64,000 nt of DNA from Bacillus andreraoultii (GCF_001244735.1 NZ_LN868937.1:1022402-1086401), one strand, 5' to 3'. Shown: positions 18,213 to 27,196, counted from the stretch's first letter. The notes: generated from the sequence alone by a model not told the origin. Program-made: numbers and translations.

Positions 18213-19082
18213 TTGGAAATCCTTATTCAACAACTATTTAACGGACTAACAATTGGTAGTGTTTATAGTCTTGTTGCTTTAGGTTTAACACTTGTTTACG
18301 GAATTTTGCATATTCCAAATTTTGCCCATGGTGCTCTTTATATGATGGGTGGCTATTTAACATTAACGGTTATGACTTCGTTTGGAATGCATTACGTAAT
18401 AGCCATCCTTATTTCTCTAATTGTTGTAGGTTTATTAAGCGTTTTAATGGATCGACTTGTCTTTCATCCATTAAGACATTCCCCACCCATTCAACATAAA
18501 GTAGCAGCAATTGGTATACTCCTATTCCTTGAAGCACTTGCTCAGTTTATTTGGGGTGCAGATTATCGGCAAATGTCAACACCATTTGGTCAGGTGATTG
18601 ATTTATTCGGTCTTACAGTAACTTTACAACGGATTTTAATCGTTATAACGGCGATAACAATTATGATCCTTCTAACCATCTTTTTAAGGAAAACTTTTAT
18701 TGGAGCAAGTATTATTGCAATGGCACAAAATCGGGAAGGCGCTTCATTAGTAGGAATTAATACAAATCGAGTGACAATGTTAACCTTTTTTATTGCTGGT
18801 ATTTTGGCTGCTATTGGGGCATCATTAACCGCACCAATTAACCTTGTTTTCCCGGCAATGGGTCATCTCGTTATATTAAAGGCATTCGTCATTATTATCA
18901 TTGGTGGGATGGGAAGTATACCGGGAGCCATTCTTGGTGGGTATATACTTGGATTTACCGAGTCTATTGGTGCAACTTATATATCTAATGATTATAAGGA
19001 TATCATTGCATTTATCTTGCTCGTCATTATTTTAAGTGTTAAACCTCAAGGAATTTTTGCAAAAGGGGGGAGCATAACTTGA
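18213..19082 (+). CDS. Liv-type ABC transporter permease, LivH family
   Basis: A 289-residue polytopic membrane protein of the branched-chain amino acid/carboxylate ABC importer family. It starts MEILIQQLFNGLTIGSVYSL, typical of LivH, and has the ALGLTLVYGILHIPNFAHGA signature. The start is TTG 18213 behind a very strong AAAGGAGGAGG. It overlaps livM by 4 bp. In this context it probably imports the acid degraded by the upstream enzymes; import of leucine/isoleucine/valine is the alternative. Confidence 0.9.
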   Translation: MEILIQQLFNGLTIGSVYSLVALGLTLVYGILHIPNFAHGALYMMGGYLTLTVMTSFGMHYVIAILISLIVVGLLSVLMDRLVFHPLRHSPPIQHKVAAIGILLFLEALAQFIWGADYRQMSTPFGQVIDLFGLTVTLQRILIVITAITIMILLTIFLRKTFIGASIIAMAQNREGASLVGINTNRVTMLTFFIAGILAAIGASLTAPINLVFPAMGHLVILKAFVIIIIGGMGSIPGAILGGYILGFTESIGATYISNDYKDIIAFILLVIILSVKPQGIFAKGGSIT

Positions 19083-20062
19083 CCATATTTAATAAACGAA
19101 ACGTAATCATTGGGTCGATTTTACTTGCCTTACTCTTCCCGTTCATTATGCCAAATAGCTACTATTTGTATGTCATGACCCTATCCTTTATTTGGATTAT
19201 AGCTGTTTATGGATTGAATATAGTGGCAGGTTTTACTGGTTATTTATCGCTTGCTCATGCTGGTTTCTTTGCCATCGGTGCTTATACATTCGGGCTTTTA
19301 ACAACAAAGACGAACATCGGCTTTTGGGCCGCATTTATCGCAGCACCGATAATTACAATGATTATTGGAACTGCCATCGGTTTGATCTCTTTACGAACAA
19401 AAGAACATTTTTTTGCAATCTATACATTGTGCGTTGGCTACATTATCTATCTAGTAATTGATAAATGGGAAAGTTTAACTGGTGGTGTGCGTGGATTAAT
19501 CGGCATCCCTTCTTTACCTGATATTGGACCGATTAGCTTAACGGACCCAACAAATCAATATTATTTTGTGTTAGCTATTATGTTACTTTCAATTTTTGTT
19601 GCTTATCGACTTGTCCATTCATTAGTCGGTAGAACATTAATTGCAATTCGTAATAGTGAAATGTTAGCGCTATCACTTGGGATTTCTACGACAAAAAATA
19701 AATTACTTGCATTCTTGCTATCTACTTTTTATGCAGGAGTGGCAGGAGCTTTATATGCTTGCTTTATTCGCTTCCTTGGTCCAGATATTAGTTCGACAAA
19801 TATTATGTTTGATTTATTAACTTTCTTAATAGTGGGGGGCATTGGGACATTATCAGGGCCTATAATCGGGACACTCTTAATTGTATGGACCTCGCAAACA
19901 TTACAGTTTTTACAAGATTATCGAATGCTCATATTTGGCCCATTACTTACCTTAGTCATTATTTATTCACCAATGGGGATTGTTGGTTTCTTTTCCAAGT
20001 TGTTTATGAAAAGAAGGGCACGGAAAAAGATACCAATCATTGAAGTTGAAAAACAAATGTAG
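19079..20062 (+). CDS. Liv-type ABC transporter permease, LivM family
   Basis: A 327-residue second permease with the LivM hallmark NIVAGFTGYLSLAHAGFFAI and about eight hydrophobic segments. It begins at TTG 19079, overlapping the LivH stop (TTGA), which indicates translational coupling. It has a basic C-terminal tail. It forms the membrane channel with the preceding gene product. Confidence 0.9.
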   Translation: MTIFNKRNVIIGSILLALLFPFIMPNSYYLYVMTLSFIWIIAVYGLNIVAGFTGYLSLAHAGFFAIGAYTFGLLTTKTNIGFWAAFIAAPIITMIIGTAIGLISLRTKEHFFAIYTLCVGYIIYLVIDKWESLTGGVRGLIGIPSLPDIGPISLTDPTNQYYFVLAIMLLSIFVAYRLVHSLVGRTLIAIRNSEMLALSLGISTTKNKLLAFLLSTFYAGVAGALYACFIRFLGPDISSTNIMFDLLTFLIVGGIGTLSGPIIGTLLIVWTSQTLQFLQDYRMLIFGPLLTLVIIYSPMGIVGFFSKLFMKRRARKKIPIIEVEKQM

Positions 20063-20077
20063 AGGGGGGTGATGAAT

Positions 20078-20842
20078 TTGTTTTTAGAAACACATAACTT
20101 AACTAAAAGCTTCGGTGGTCTTGTTGCTGTAAAGGATGTCGATTTTTCAATTGAAGAAGGAAAAATCAATGCCATTATTGGTCCGAATGGTGCTGGAAAA
20201 TCAACCTTTTTCAACTTGATTAGTGGGGTTCATAAACCGACTTCCGGACAAATTATTTTCAAAGGTCAAGATATTACAAAAATGCCAGCAAATAAAATCG
20301 CAAAGCTAGGTGTTGCCCGAACGTTTCAAACGACGAGTTTATTTGAAACGGCAACTGTCTTTGAAAATATTATCGTTGGTCACCGTTTAAGAACAAAATC
20401 AAATTTATTTGATGCAGTATTAAGAACGAAGCGATTAAAAGCGGAAGAGAAAGCGAGCCGGGACAAAGCGTTAGAAGTGTTGGATTTCGTCGGCTTGTTA
20501 CATGTGAAAGATGAGATTGTGGCGAATATTTCTCAAGAGGAAAAGAAACGAACGGCTTTTGCTCTTGCACTTGCCACAGATCCTGAAATCATTTTTCTAG
20601 ATGAACCGACTGCTGGAATTAACCCTGAGGAAACGGATTCTTTGTCTCAATTAATTTTAAAAATGGCTGAAAATGGTTTAACGGTTTGCTTAATTGAACA
20701 TAAAATGCAAATGGTCATGAGCTTGGCTGAGAAAATTATGGTTTTAAATTATGGAGAAAAAATTGCGGAAGGTACCCCGGAAGAAATTCAAAATAATGAT
20801 TTAGTTATTAAAGCTTATTTAGGAGGAAGTGTTCATGCTTAA
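20078..20842 (+). CDS. Liv-type ABC transporter ATPase, LivG family
   Basis: This 254-residue ABC ATPase has Walker A GPNGAGKST near residue 38, Walker B IIFLDEPTAG near 170 and H-loop LIEHKM. The signature region reads ANISQEEKKRTAFALAL, where Q-loop-type LSYGEQR residues are replaced by SQEEKK; that is an unusual signature. GGGGGGTGA at 20064-20072 best fits TTG 20078; ATG 20072 lies too close to the ribosome site. It overlaps the next gene by 8 bp. Confidence 0.86.
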   Translation: MFLETHNLTKSFGGLVAVKDVDFSIEEGKINAIIGPNGAGKSTFFNLISGVHKPTSGQIIFKGQDITKMPANKIAKLGVARTFQTTSLFETATVFENIIVGHRLRTKSNLFDAVLRTKRLKAEEKASRDKALEVLDFVGLLHVKDEIVANISQEEKKRTAFALALATDPEIIFLDEPTAGINPEETDSLSQLILKMAENGLTVCLIEHKMQMVMSLAEKIMVLNYGEKIAEGTPEEIQNNDLVIKAYLGGSVHA

Positions 20843-21542
20843 ATTAAATGATATTACAGTAAAGTATGGGAATTACGCCGCGATTCAAAAGATTGATATC
20901 GAAGTAGGAGAAGGAGAAATTGTTGTTTTACTAGGTGCAAATGGTGCTGGGAAAACAACAACATTTCGGGCAATAAGTGGGCTTAACTCGTTAGCTTCGG
21001 GGGAGATTATCTTTCAAGGTACATCTATTGGTGGGAAATTACCAGACAAAATTGTAGAACTCGGAATTGTTCAATGTGCTGAAGATAGAAAGCTCTTTCC
21101 ACATATGTCTGTTGATGAGAACTTAATGATGGGTGGATTTGTCCATCGTAAGCAAAAGAATGAGTTGAAACAGAGATTAAAAGATGTATATGAGCTCTTT
21201 CCTATATTATATGAGAAGAGAAATGATCATGCTGGTTCATTAAGTGGGGGTCAGCAACAAATGGTAGCGATTGGTCGTGCGATGATGTCGAGGCCAAAAT
21301 TAATGTTGCTGGATGAACCTTCTATCGGTTTAGCCCCTTTAGTTGTGGAGCAAATGTTTGAAAGTATCAAAGAAATTAACAGAGAAGGGACAACAATTTT
21401 ACTAGCTGAACAAAATGCCAATGCCGCTTTGAGTATCGCAAACCGTGGTTATGTGTATGAGAATGGAAGAATTGTGATTGAAGGAAGCTCAAAAGAATTA
21501 TTTTCTAATGAAGAAGTTCGTAAAGCTTATATTGGTGCTTAA
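20835..21542 (+). CDS. Liv-type ABC transporter ATPase, LivF family
   Basis: A 235-residue ABC ATPase with Walker A GANGAGKTT (~36-44), a fully canonical signature LSGGQQQM near 138 and Walker B LMLLDEPSIGLAP near 156. AGGAGG at 20821-20826, inside the end of livG, sets ATG 20835. It completes the H-M-G-F order of Liv importers. The canonical signature here contrasts with the variant one in the LivG partner. Confidence 0.91.
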   Translation: MLKLNDITVKYGNYAAIQKIDIEVGEGEIVVLLGANGAGKTTTFRAISGLNSLASGEIIFQGTSIGGKLPDKIVELGIVQCAEDRKLFPHMSVDENLMMGGFVHRKQKNELKQRLKDVYELFPILYEKRNDHAGSLSGGQQQMVAIGRAMMSRPKLMLLDEPSIGLAPLVVEQMFESIKEINREGTTILLAEQNANAALSIANRGYVYENGRIVIEGSSKELFSNEEVRKAYIGA

Positions 21543-21714
21543 TAGGGATAAAATAAATAAATTTACAGTTTAATAATCTCCTGTTTTTTTAGTGTGGTTA
21601 GATAAGTATGACGAGAACGGGTGGAAAGTGTAATAACGGTATATCCGCGGGCTTCCACAATTAATAAGAACAAGTGATATACCTTTATTCATAAAATCTT
21701 TTAGGAGGGTCAGG

Positions 21715-22908
21715 ATGAAAAAGAAATTAAAATTGTTGTTTGTTGTATTGGTAGGTATGTTTATGATGTTAGCAGCATGTAGCCAAAACTCAACAGGAGG
21801 CAGTAGCAATGGTGGGGGAGGAAAAGGGAAAGACGGTGAAAATGTAGTGAATATTGGATTCACTGGTCCGTTAAGTGGTCCTGCAGCAAGTTATGGAGAA
21901 AAAGCATTAAGTGGAATGAAACTAGCAGTTGAAGAAATTAATGAAACAGGTCTTGAAGTTGATGGAAAAAAATATAAATTGAACCTTGTTTCCTTAGATG
22001 ATAAATATTTACCAAATGAAGCTGCTGCAAACGCACAAAGACTTGTCCAAGAAAATAAAACACCGATTGTATATACACCTCATAGTGGAGGGATTATGGC
22101 GTTACAAGTATTCAATGAAAAAGATAATTTTATCATTGGTGCTTATTCAAGTGAACCTACAATTACCGAAAGTGGAAATAAGCTAACCGTTCGAATTCCG
22201 CCAAGATATGACGGTTATATTGAGCCATTTACAAAGTATTCGATGGAGCGTTTTGGTAAGAAACTTGCTGCGATTCCGACCGTTACACAATATGGAAAAG
22301 ATTGGGCTGAAGTTTTATTACCATATTGGAAAAAAAGTGGAGGAGATGTTGTTTATGAATCAGCTGTTGATTTTACAAAGGATACAGATTTCTTTACGAT
22401 TTTAACAAATGCATTAGAAAAGGACCCTGATGTACTATTCATTGGGGGACCATCTGAACCAACGGCAAAATTAGCAAAACAAGCACGTGAGTTAGGGTTT
22501 AAAGGTGGTTTCATCGTCATGGACCAAGCAAAATTGGATGAAATGAAGGCGGTAACAGATAACTCTTATGAAATGTTAGAAGGAGCTATTGGTACCATAC
22601 CATTAGTTGATGCTGGCTATCCTGGAACAGATCAATTTGTAGAAAAATATCGAGAAAAATATGGTAGTGACCCGGGGGCAGAAGCTGGATTTCATTATAT
22701 GAGTGTCTATATTTTTGTAGAAGCGATGAAAGCGGCAGGAAGTGTAGATAACCCAACTGAGATTCATAAACATATACAAGATGCACTAGATGCGTTACCA
22801 GATGATAAAAAGGTTTATGAAGTGCCAAGTATTGATGAAAAGGGTGGGTTTGTCATCCCAGTACGAGTGGCAGCAATTGAAGAGGGGAAAATTGTCTATA
22901 TTGAATAG
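21715..22908 (+). CDS. Liv-type substrate-binding lipoprotein
   Basis: This 397-residue extracellular ligand-binding protein (type I periplasmic-binding fold) has a lipoprotein signal, MKKKLKLLFVVLVGMFMMLAA, with Cys22 as the lipidation site. A Gly/Ser-rich linker follows, then the mature domain starting NIGFTGPLSGPAASYGEKAL-like. It belongs to the receptor family of the four transporter genes before it. A 172-bp gap with only a weak 4-bp stem and T-run (near 21562-21587) separates it from livF, so it may have extra expression. The ligand is unknown. Confidence 0.9.
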   Translation: MKKKLKLLFVVLVGMFMMLAACSQNSTGGSSNGGGGKGKDGENVVNIGFTGPLSGPAASYGEKALSGMKLAVEEINETGLEVDGKKYKLNLVSLDDKYLPNEAAANAQRLVQENKTPIVYTPHSGGIMALQVFNEKDNFIIGAYSSEPTITESGNKLTVRIPPRYDGYIEPFTKYSMERFGKKLAAIPTVTQYGKDWAEVLLPYWKKSGGDVVYESAVDFTKDTDFFTILTNALEKDPDVLFIGGPSEPTAKLAKQARELGFKGGFIVMDQAKLDEMKAVTDNSYEMLEGAIGTIPLVDAGYPGTDQFVEKYREKYGSDPGAEAGFHYMSVYIFVEAMKAAGSVDNPTEIHKHIQDALDALPDDKKVYEVPSIDEKGGFVIPVRVAAIEEGKIVYIE

Positions 22909-22963
22909 AAATATTCCGTGAATCTTATCGTTATGAAATAATTAATAAAAACAACTAGCATAG

Positions 22964-23013
22964 TCTCTCCTTTGAATGGGGAAAATGATGGCAGAAATCA
23001 TTCAAAGGAGAGA
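22964..23013 (+). promoter_or_regulatory. Perfect hairpin masking a ribosome binding site
   Basis: TCTCTCCTTTGAATG (22964-22978) is exactly complementary to CATTCAAAGGAGAGA (22999-23013) with a 20-nt loop. The Shine-Dalgarno AAAGGAG of the following gene lies wholly within the right arm, and no T-run follows. Confidence 0.75.
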
Positions 23014-23019
23014 ATATTT

Positions 23020-24543
23020 ATGAATCAGAAACTTCCTCAAAATCCTACTTCTTATTGGCAAGAAAGTATACAACTACAAGGGTTTCCAACATTAAATGAA
23101 GATATAGAAGTTGATGTGGCGATTATTGGTGGTGGAATTACCGGTGTTGCGTCTAGTTATTTACTAACAAGAGAAGGTATTAAAGTAGCTTTAGTTGAAG
23201 CGGATCGTTTACTGACAGGAACGACTGGAAATACAACGGCTAAGCTAACAGCACAACATGGACTTTTTTATGACGAGCTTATTCAACATTTTGGCGAGGA
23301 ACAAGCGAAATTATATTACGAAGCGAATACGGACGCAATGGAATTAGTAAAAAATATAATAAATAATCATCAAATTGATTGTGATCTTATACAAGAAGAT
23401 GCTTACGTATTTACAGAAACAAATCAAACGATGAGCAAGCTAGAGAATGAATTAAAAGCTTATGAAAGATTAGGAATACGTGGAAAGTTAGTTACTGAAA
23501 CGTCTCTTCCTTTTTCGGTAAAATCAGCAATCGTTATGGAAAATCAAGCTCAGTTTCACCCATTGAAATATTTACGAGGACTTGTTGAAGAAATCGTTCA
23601 GAAAGGTTGTCAAATTTTTGAACAAACTGTTGCATTAAAAGTTGAGATGGGTGAGAGGCCAAAGGTTTTATTAAAAAATGGGAAGACCATCACATGCAAG
23701 TTTGTATTAAGTTGTTCCCATTTTCCATTTCATGATGAAGGGTTTTATTTTGCACGAATGACTGCGGAAAGGTCTTATGTTGTAACTGCACTAGTAGAAG
23801 ATGAATTTTCAAGTGGTATGTATATTAATGCCGAAGAGCCGACGAGATCCATTCGATATACTCCTTATGGTAGTGAAAAGCTAATGATTATTAGTGGCGA
23901 TCACCATAAAACAGGACAAGGTGGATCTACTGATTTACATTACGAAAATTTACAAAAGTATACAGAAAATACATTTCAAGTAAAACAATTTGTTCATCGT
24001 TGGAGTGCTCAGGATTATTCTACACTTGATAAAGTTCCTTATATTGGTCAAATTACTGATTTGAATAAAAACATTTTAGTTGCAACAGGATTTCGGAAAT
24101 GGGGAATGACACATAGTCATGTTGCTGCCCAAATTTTCCGGGACATTATAGTAGAGCAAGAAAATCCATTTATAAACGTATACACGCCTTCGAGATTTCA
24201 GCGAGACCCGTCATTAAAGCGATTAGTTAAGGCAAATGTAGATGTTGCTAAACATTTAGTGAAAGGGAAATTGCAAAATCCGAAAAAAACAGTGAATGAG
24301 TTAAAAAATGATGAAGGGTCAATCGTTGATGTGGATGGCAAACGGTGTGGTGCTTATAAAGATGAAACGGGGAACATTCATCTTGTTGATACAACATGTA
24401 CCCATATGGGGTGTGAAGTAGAATGGAATAATGGGGAGCGGACATGGGATTGCCCTTGCCATGGCTCACGGTTTGCGATAAATGGCGATGTCGTTGAAGG
24501 TCCAGCGGAAAGACCGTTAAAAAGAATAGAGATGAATAAATGA
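23020..24543 (+). CDS. FAD-dependent oxidoreductase with C-terminal Rieske domain
   Basis: This 507-residue protein has an N-terminal Rossmann FAD site (VAIIGGGITGVASSYLL near 30-46), a DAO-type catalytic domain and a C-terminal Rieske cluster domain. The 2Fe-2S ligands are visible as CTHMGC (Cys460, His462, Cys465) and CPCHGS (Cys478, Cys480, His481). It resembles Bacillus YhfW-type proteins; the electron partner and substrate are unknown. ATG 23020 is set by AAAGGAG, which is buried in the hairpin just upstream. It converges on the FtsA-like gene at a shared terminator. Confidence 0.88.
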   Translation: MNQKLPQNPTSYWQESIQLQGFPTLNEDIEVDVAIIGGGITGVASSYLLTREGIKVALVEADRLLTGTTGNTTAKLTAQHGLFYDELIQHFGEEQAKLYYEANTDAMELVKNIINNHQIDCDLIQEDAYVFTETNQTMSKLENELKAYERLGIRGKLVTETSLPFSVKSAIVMENQAQFHPLKYLRGLVEEIVQKGCQIFEQTVALKVEMGERPKVLLKNGKTITCKFVLSCSHFPFHDEGFYFARMTAERSYVVTALVEDEFSSGMYINAEEPTRSIRYTPYGSEKLMIISGDHHKTGQGGSTDLHYENLQKYTENTFQVKQFVHRWSAQDYSTLDKVPYIGQITDLNKNILVATGFRKWGMTHSHVAAQIFRDIIVEQENPFINVYTPSRFQRDPSLKRLVKANVDVAKHLVKGKLQNPKKTVNELKNDEGSIVDVDGKRCGAYKDETGNIHLVDTTCTHMGCEVEWNNGERTWDCPCHGSRFAINGDVVEGPAERPLKRIEMNK

Positions 24544-24589
24544 TGAAATTCAAAATTGGTTGTAGAACGAAAAGCTTATATAAAGAACA

Positions 24590-24626
24590 GAAAAAGGAAT
24601 ATACGATGAAAGTACATTCCTTTTTC
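24590..24626. terminator. Bidirectional terminator between convergent genes
   Basis: GAAAAAGGAAT (24590-24600) pairs with ATTCCTTTTTC (24616-24626) over a 15-nt loop. A- and T-rich arms allow termination from both sides. Confidence 0.75.
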
Positions 24627-24637
24627 CATGATAAAAA

Positions 24638-26770
24638 TCAACTATTACTTGTTGCCACTAAAACTTCAAGATGATCACCAGGTTCAATCTGATCAAAGAA
24701 AGTGGCCTCTTTTTTATTAATTAAAATTTGATAGCTACCTTTCGCATCCACTGGTAGTTCAAAGTCAACAAAGCGAAAAACATCTTGAAAAATAAACGGA
24801 GTATATGGAACTTGTTCAACAATTAATGAATCTCCATTGTAAATCGGACTATCTGATTCGAGTTCTATATCACCGCGTTTTATCGATGTTAGCCTTTTTG
24901 TTAAAATAACTTCCTTCTCATTAAACTTTATTGGTAGAGAAGTTAGTAGTTGCCAATTTTGAATAAGAGCAAGATCTGCTACGGTTGGAGGATTAGGATT
25001 TGAAATTTCAATCCAATCACCGTTTGTAACTTGTCCATGTAAAGAAACTTCTTTACCATTTTTTTGAACTTTCGTAGTAAATTGCGGAATCGTTTTTCGT
25101 TCATTATTAATTTCGATTGTAAAAGTTTGAATAGGGATATTTAGTTGATTTAAGATTTTATCTATCGTATTCATTTCAATAAGTATAATTTCATCACGAT
25201 CATGGATTTGAACATCTTTTGTTGCCTTTTGTCCATTAACTGTTACATCTGGTATGAGCTCGTATTGTTTACCATTTATTGAAACTATTTTTTTATAATC
25301 TTGAAGTAAATCATTTAAAGTGAGAATCGCATCTTTTCCATCTTCACCTTTTTCTGCAGTAATCAAATCCCCGTTTTCTACAGGATCGTCTAAAGAACAG
25401 ACTTTACCGTTTTTTAATAAGTTTGGTGGAGAACCGAAAGTCCCGCTAAGTTTTACTACTTCTCCATTTATCGTAATGATTTTGGCAAGTCCAGGTCTTC
25501 CATATAATTGGCTCATTTTTATTCCAGCTTGTAAAAGACAATCCCCTACTGTTAACTGTTTCACTTCGAATATACGAACAGGTAGGTCATTAACGTAGAT
25601 TGTTCGATATTGAAGTGGGTTTTGATTAGCTGACACCGCAATTCCTATTGGTGTAATTAGTTCGGGTCCATGGTTCACATCATCTTCTTCGATATGTAAA
25701 TTCTGAATTGCATCAATCCCCCGAATGGCTACTCGGTTGGATGGTAAGTTTAAATGGTTAGCAATCCTTTCACTTAACCCAGGAGTTAAACTTCCACCAC
25801 CAATTAACATAACGGCTTTTGGTGATTTGAGGCCATTTAAGCGGAGAATCTCGCTTGTAATCTTTTCTGCTAAATGATCAACCATTGTAGTAAGTGCTTG
25901 TAACACTTCTTCATGTTCTATCGTTTGCTCAAAACCTAGTATATCTTGAATGGTAATCGTTTGATTCGTAGATAATTGTCGCTTTACTCGTTCAGCAACT
26001 GGAAAGTCTAATAGAAAGTGATCACTAATCGCTTCGGTAACTTCATCTCCCGCCATTGGTACCATACCGTAATTGACAATAGTTCCTTGATCAGTAATTG
26101 CAATATCAGAAGTACCGGCTCCAATATCGACAAGTGCAACATTTAATCGACGCATCGATGGCGGAATCAAAACATGGATAGCAGCAATCGGTTCAAGTGT
26201 TAACGCATCAATTTCTAAATTGGATCTTTTTAATGCCGTTGCTAAAGAATCAATGACAACTCTTGGTAAAAAAGTTGCAATAATTTCGACAGTCGCTTCA
26301 TTCCCAATTTGATCGATTAAATTTCCGATCTTCTCTCCGTCTAAATAATAGTAAAGAACAGAATATCCAACACAAAAATATTGGGAATTGAGCCCATGTT
26401 TTTCTTTTATTTGTTGCTCGGCTTTTTGAACTGCCATTAATTCAAGATGGATAATTTCTTCCCGATTAAGTTTTCTACCTTTAATGGAACTAGATACTTT
26501 TGCTTCTTCTGTTTTTAATGAGCGGCCTGCTGCGGCAACATTGACTTTCGTTAAAGGTCCAAATTCAATTTCTAATTCTTTTTTTACATCTAATATGATT
26601 TCGGCCACTTTTGTTACATCATGAATCTGCCCATCTAACATTGCCCGATCTTTATGGTTTTTAACAACAATTTTTTTGACGATAGATTGATTCGTTTTTT
26701 TTTCTAAAATCGTTCCAACGATGGAATTCGTTCCAATATCGAGGGCAAAAATTTGACTATTTTCCTCCAT
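24638..26770 (-). CDS. Long FtsA-like actin-fold ATPase with repeat tail
   Basis: This 710-residue protein's first ~390 residues are an FtsA/PilM-type actin fold: phosphate-1 motif DIGTNSIVG at 11-19, phosphate-2 DIGAGTSD at 215-222 and the adenosine loop LIGGGSLTPGL near 322-332. The remaining ~320 residues are not in canonical FtsA. They contain about five related units, each with an I-x-I-N-x-[KE] strand and a closing N/x-GD-x-[IL] turn (about 430-472, 495-532, 549-590, 611-652, 679-705). FtsA-annotated homologues of this length exist near ccpA in other Bacillus, but their role is unclear. AGAGGTGG precedes the ATG. A cre-like site lies 50 bp upstream. Confidence 0.82.
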   Translation of the reverse strand: MEENSQIFALDIGTNSIVGTILEKKTNQSIVKKIVVKNHKDRAMLDGQIHDVTKVAEIILDVKKELEIEFGPLTKVNVAAAGRSLKTEEAKVSSSIKGRKLNREEIIHLELMAVQKAEQQIKEKHGLNSQYFCVGYSVLYYYLDGEKIGNLIDQIGNEATVEIIATFLPRVVIDSLATALKRSNLEIDALTLEPIAAIHVLIPPSMRRLNVALVDIGAGTSDIAITDQGTIVNYGMVPMAGDEVTEAISDHFLLDFPVAERVKRQLSTNQTITIQDILGFEQTIEHEEVLQALTTMVDHLAEKITSEILRLNGLKSPKAVMLIGGGSLTPGLSERIANHLNLPSNRVAIRGIDAIQNLHIEEDDVNHGPELITPIGIAVSANQNPLQYRTIYVNDLPVRIFEVKQLTVGDCLLQAGIKMSQLYGRPGLAKIITINGEVVKLSGTFGSPPNLLKNGKVCSLDDPVENGDLITAEKGEDGKDAILTLNDLLQDYKKIVSINGKQYELIPDVTVNGQKATKDVQIHDRDEIILIEMNTIDKILNQLNIPIQTFTIEINNERKTIPQFTTKVQKNGKEVSLHGQVTNGDWIEISNPNPPTVADLALIQNWQLLTSLPIKFNEKEVILTKRLTSIKRGDIELESDSPIYNGDSLIVEQVPYTPFIFQDVFRFVDFELPVDAKGSYQILINKKEATFFDQIEPGDHLEVLVATSNS

Positions 26771-26819
26771 ACGACCACCTCTTTATGAAATGAAGGGTTT
26801 TTTATATAGTTAAAAAAGT

Positions 26820-26833
26820 AGTAAACGTTATCA
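26820..26833. promoter_or_regulatory. cre-like CcpA operator upstream of the FtsA-like gene
   Basis: AGTAAACGTTATCA (TGATAACGTTTACT on the minus strand) fits the palindromic cre consensus at all but one position. It lies 50-63 bp upstream of the FtsA-like start, about where its promoter should be, and ccpA itself is the next gene on the other side. Confidence 0.55.
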
Positions 26834-26902
26834 CTAACTAATTTGTTCATATACTCTAGTTGAAATTTAGCATATTTTAAGGTTAATATAAAGTGAAACT
26901 TG

Positions 26903-27060
26903 CATTCGTGGGTGTTTTCCCCACGAATGGTTAGTAGAACCAATCGGGCATTACGGGCTGTTTTCCGGGCATTTCCTTTTAAAGAGAATAATCTATTTAT
27001 CGGAAATTACAGCCCGTTCATGCGGGATAAAGTGGAACTTCCACATACTCTATGTATTTA
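26903..27060. other. Folded intergenic element upstream of ccpA
   Basis: A perfect 10-bp hairpin (CATTCGTGGG 26903-26912, CCCACGAATG 26920-26929) is followed by TTAGTAGAACCAATCGGGCA. A larger imperfect inverted repeat then pairs CGGGCATTACGGGCTG (~26944) with ACAGCCCGTTCATGCGGG (~27012). It is more GC-rich than its surroundings and has no reading frame. Confidence 0.55.
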
Positions 27061-27126
27061 TGTGAATAAATGAGCTAATGATTGTTAATGACGGACACCT
27101 TAAATCATCATGATTTTCCATAAATA

Positions 27127-27196
27127 TTACACTTTTTAAGGGGAATTGTGTTATAATGAACATTATCCCTTTTGCTTCTACAGAAGGGATTTTGTT
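27127..27196 (+). promoter_or_regulatory. Promoter followed at once by a terminator-like hairpin
   Basis: TATAAT at 27152-27157 has a poor -35 (TTACAC, 19 nt away). ATCCCTT (~27165) pairs with AAGGGAT (~27185), followed by TTTGTTCTT. The transcript would end within about 40 nt: either a tiny RNA or an attenuated ccpA leader. 27200-27360 holds nothing else clear. Confidence 0.45.
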
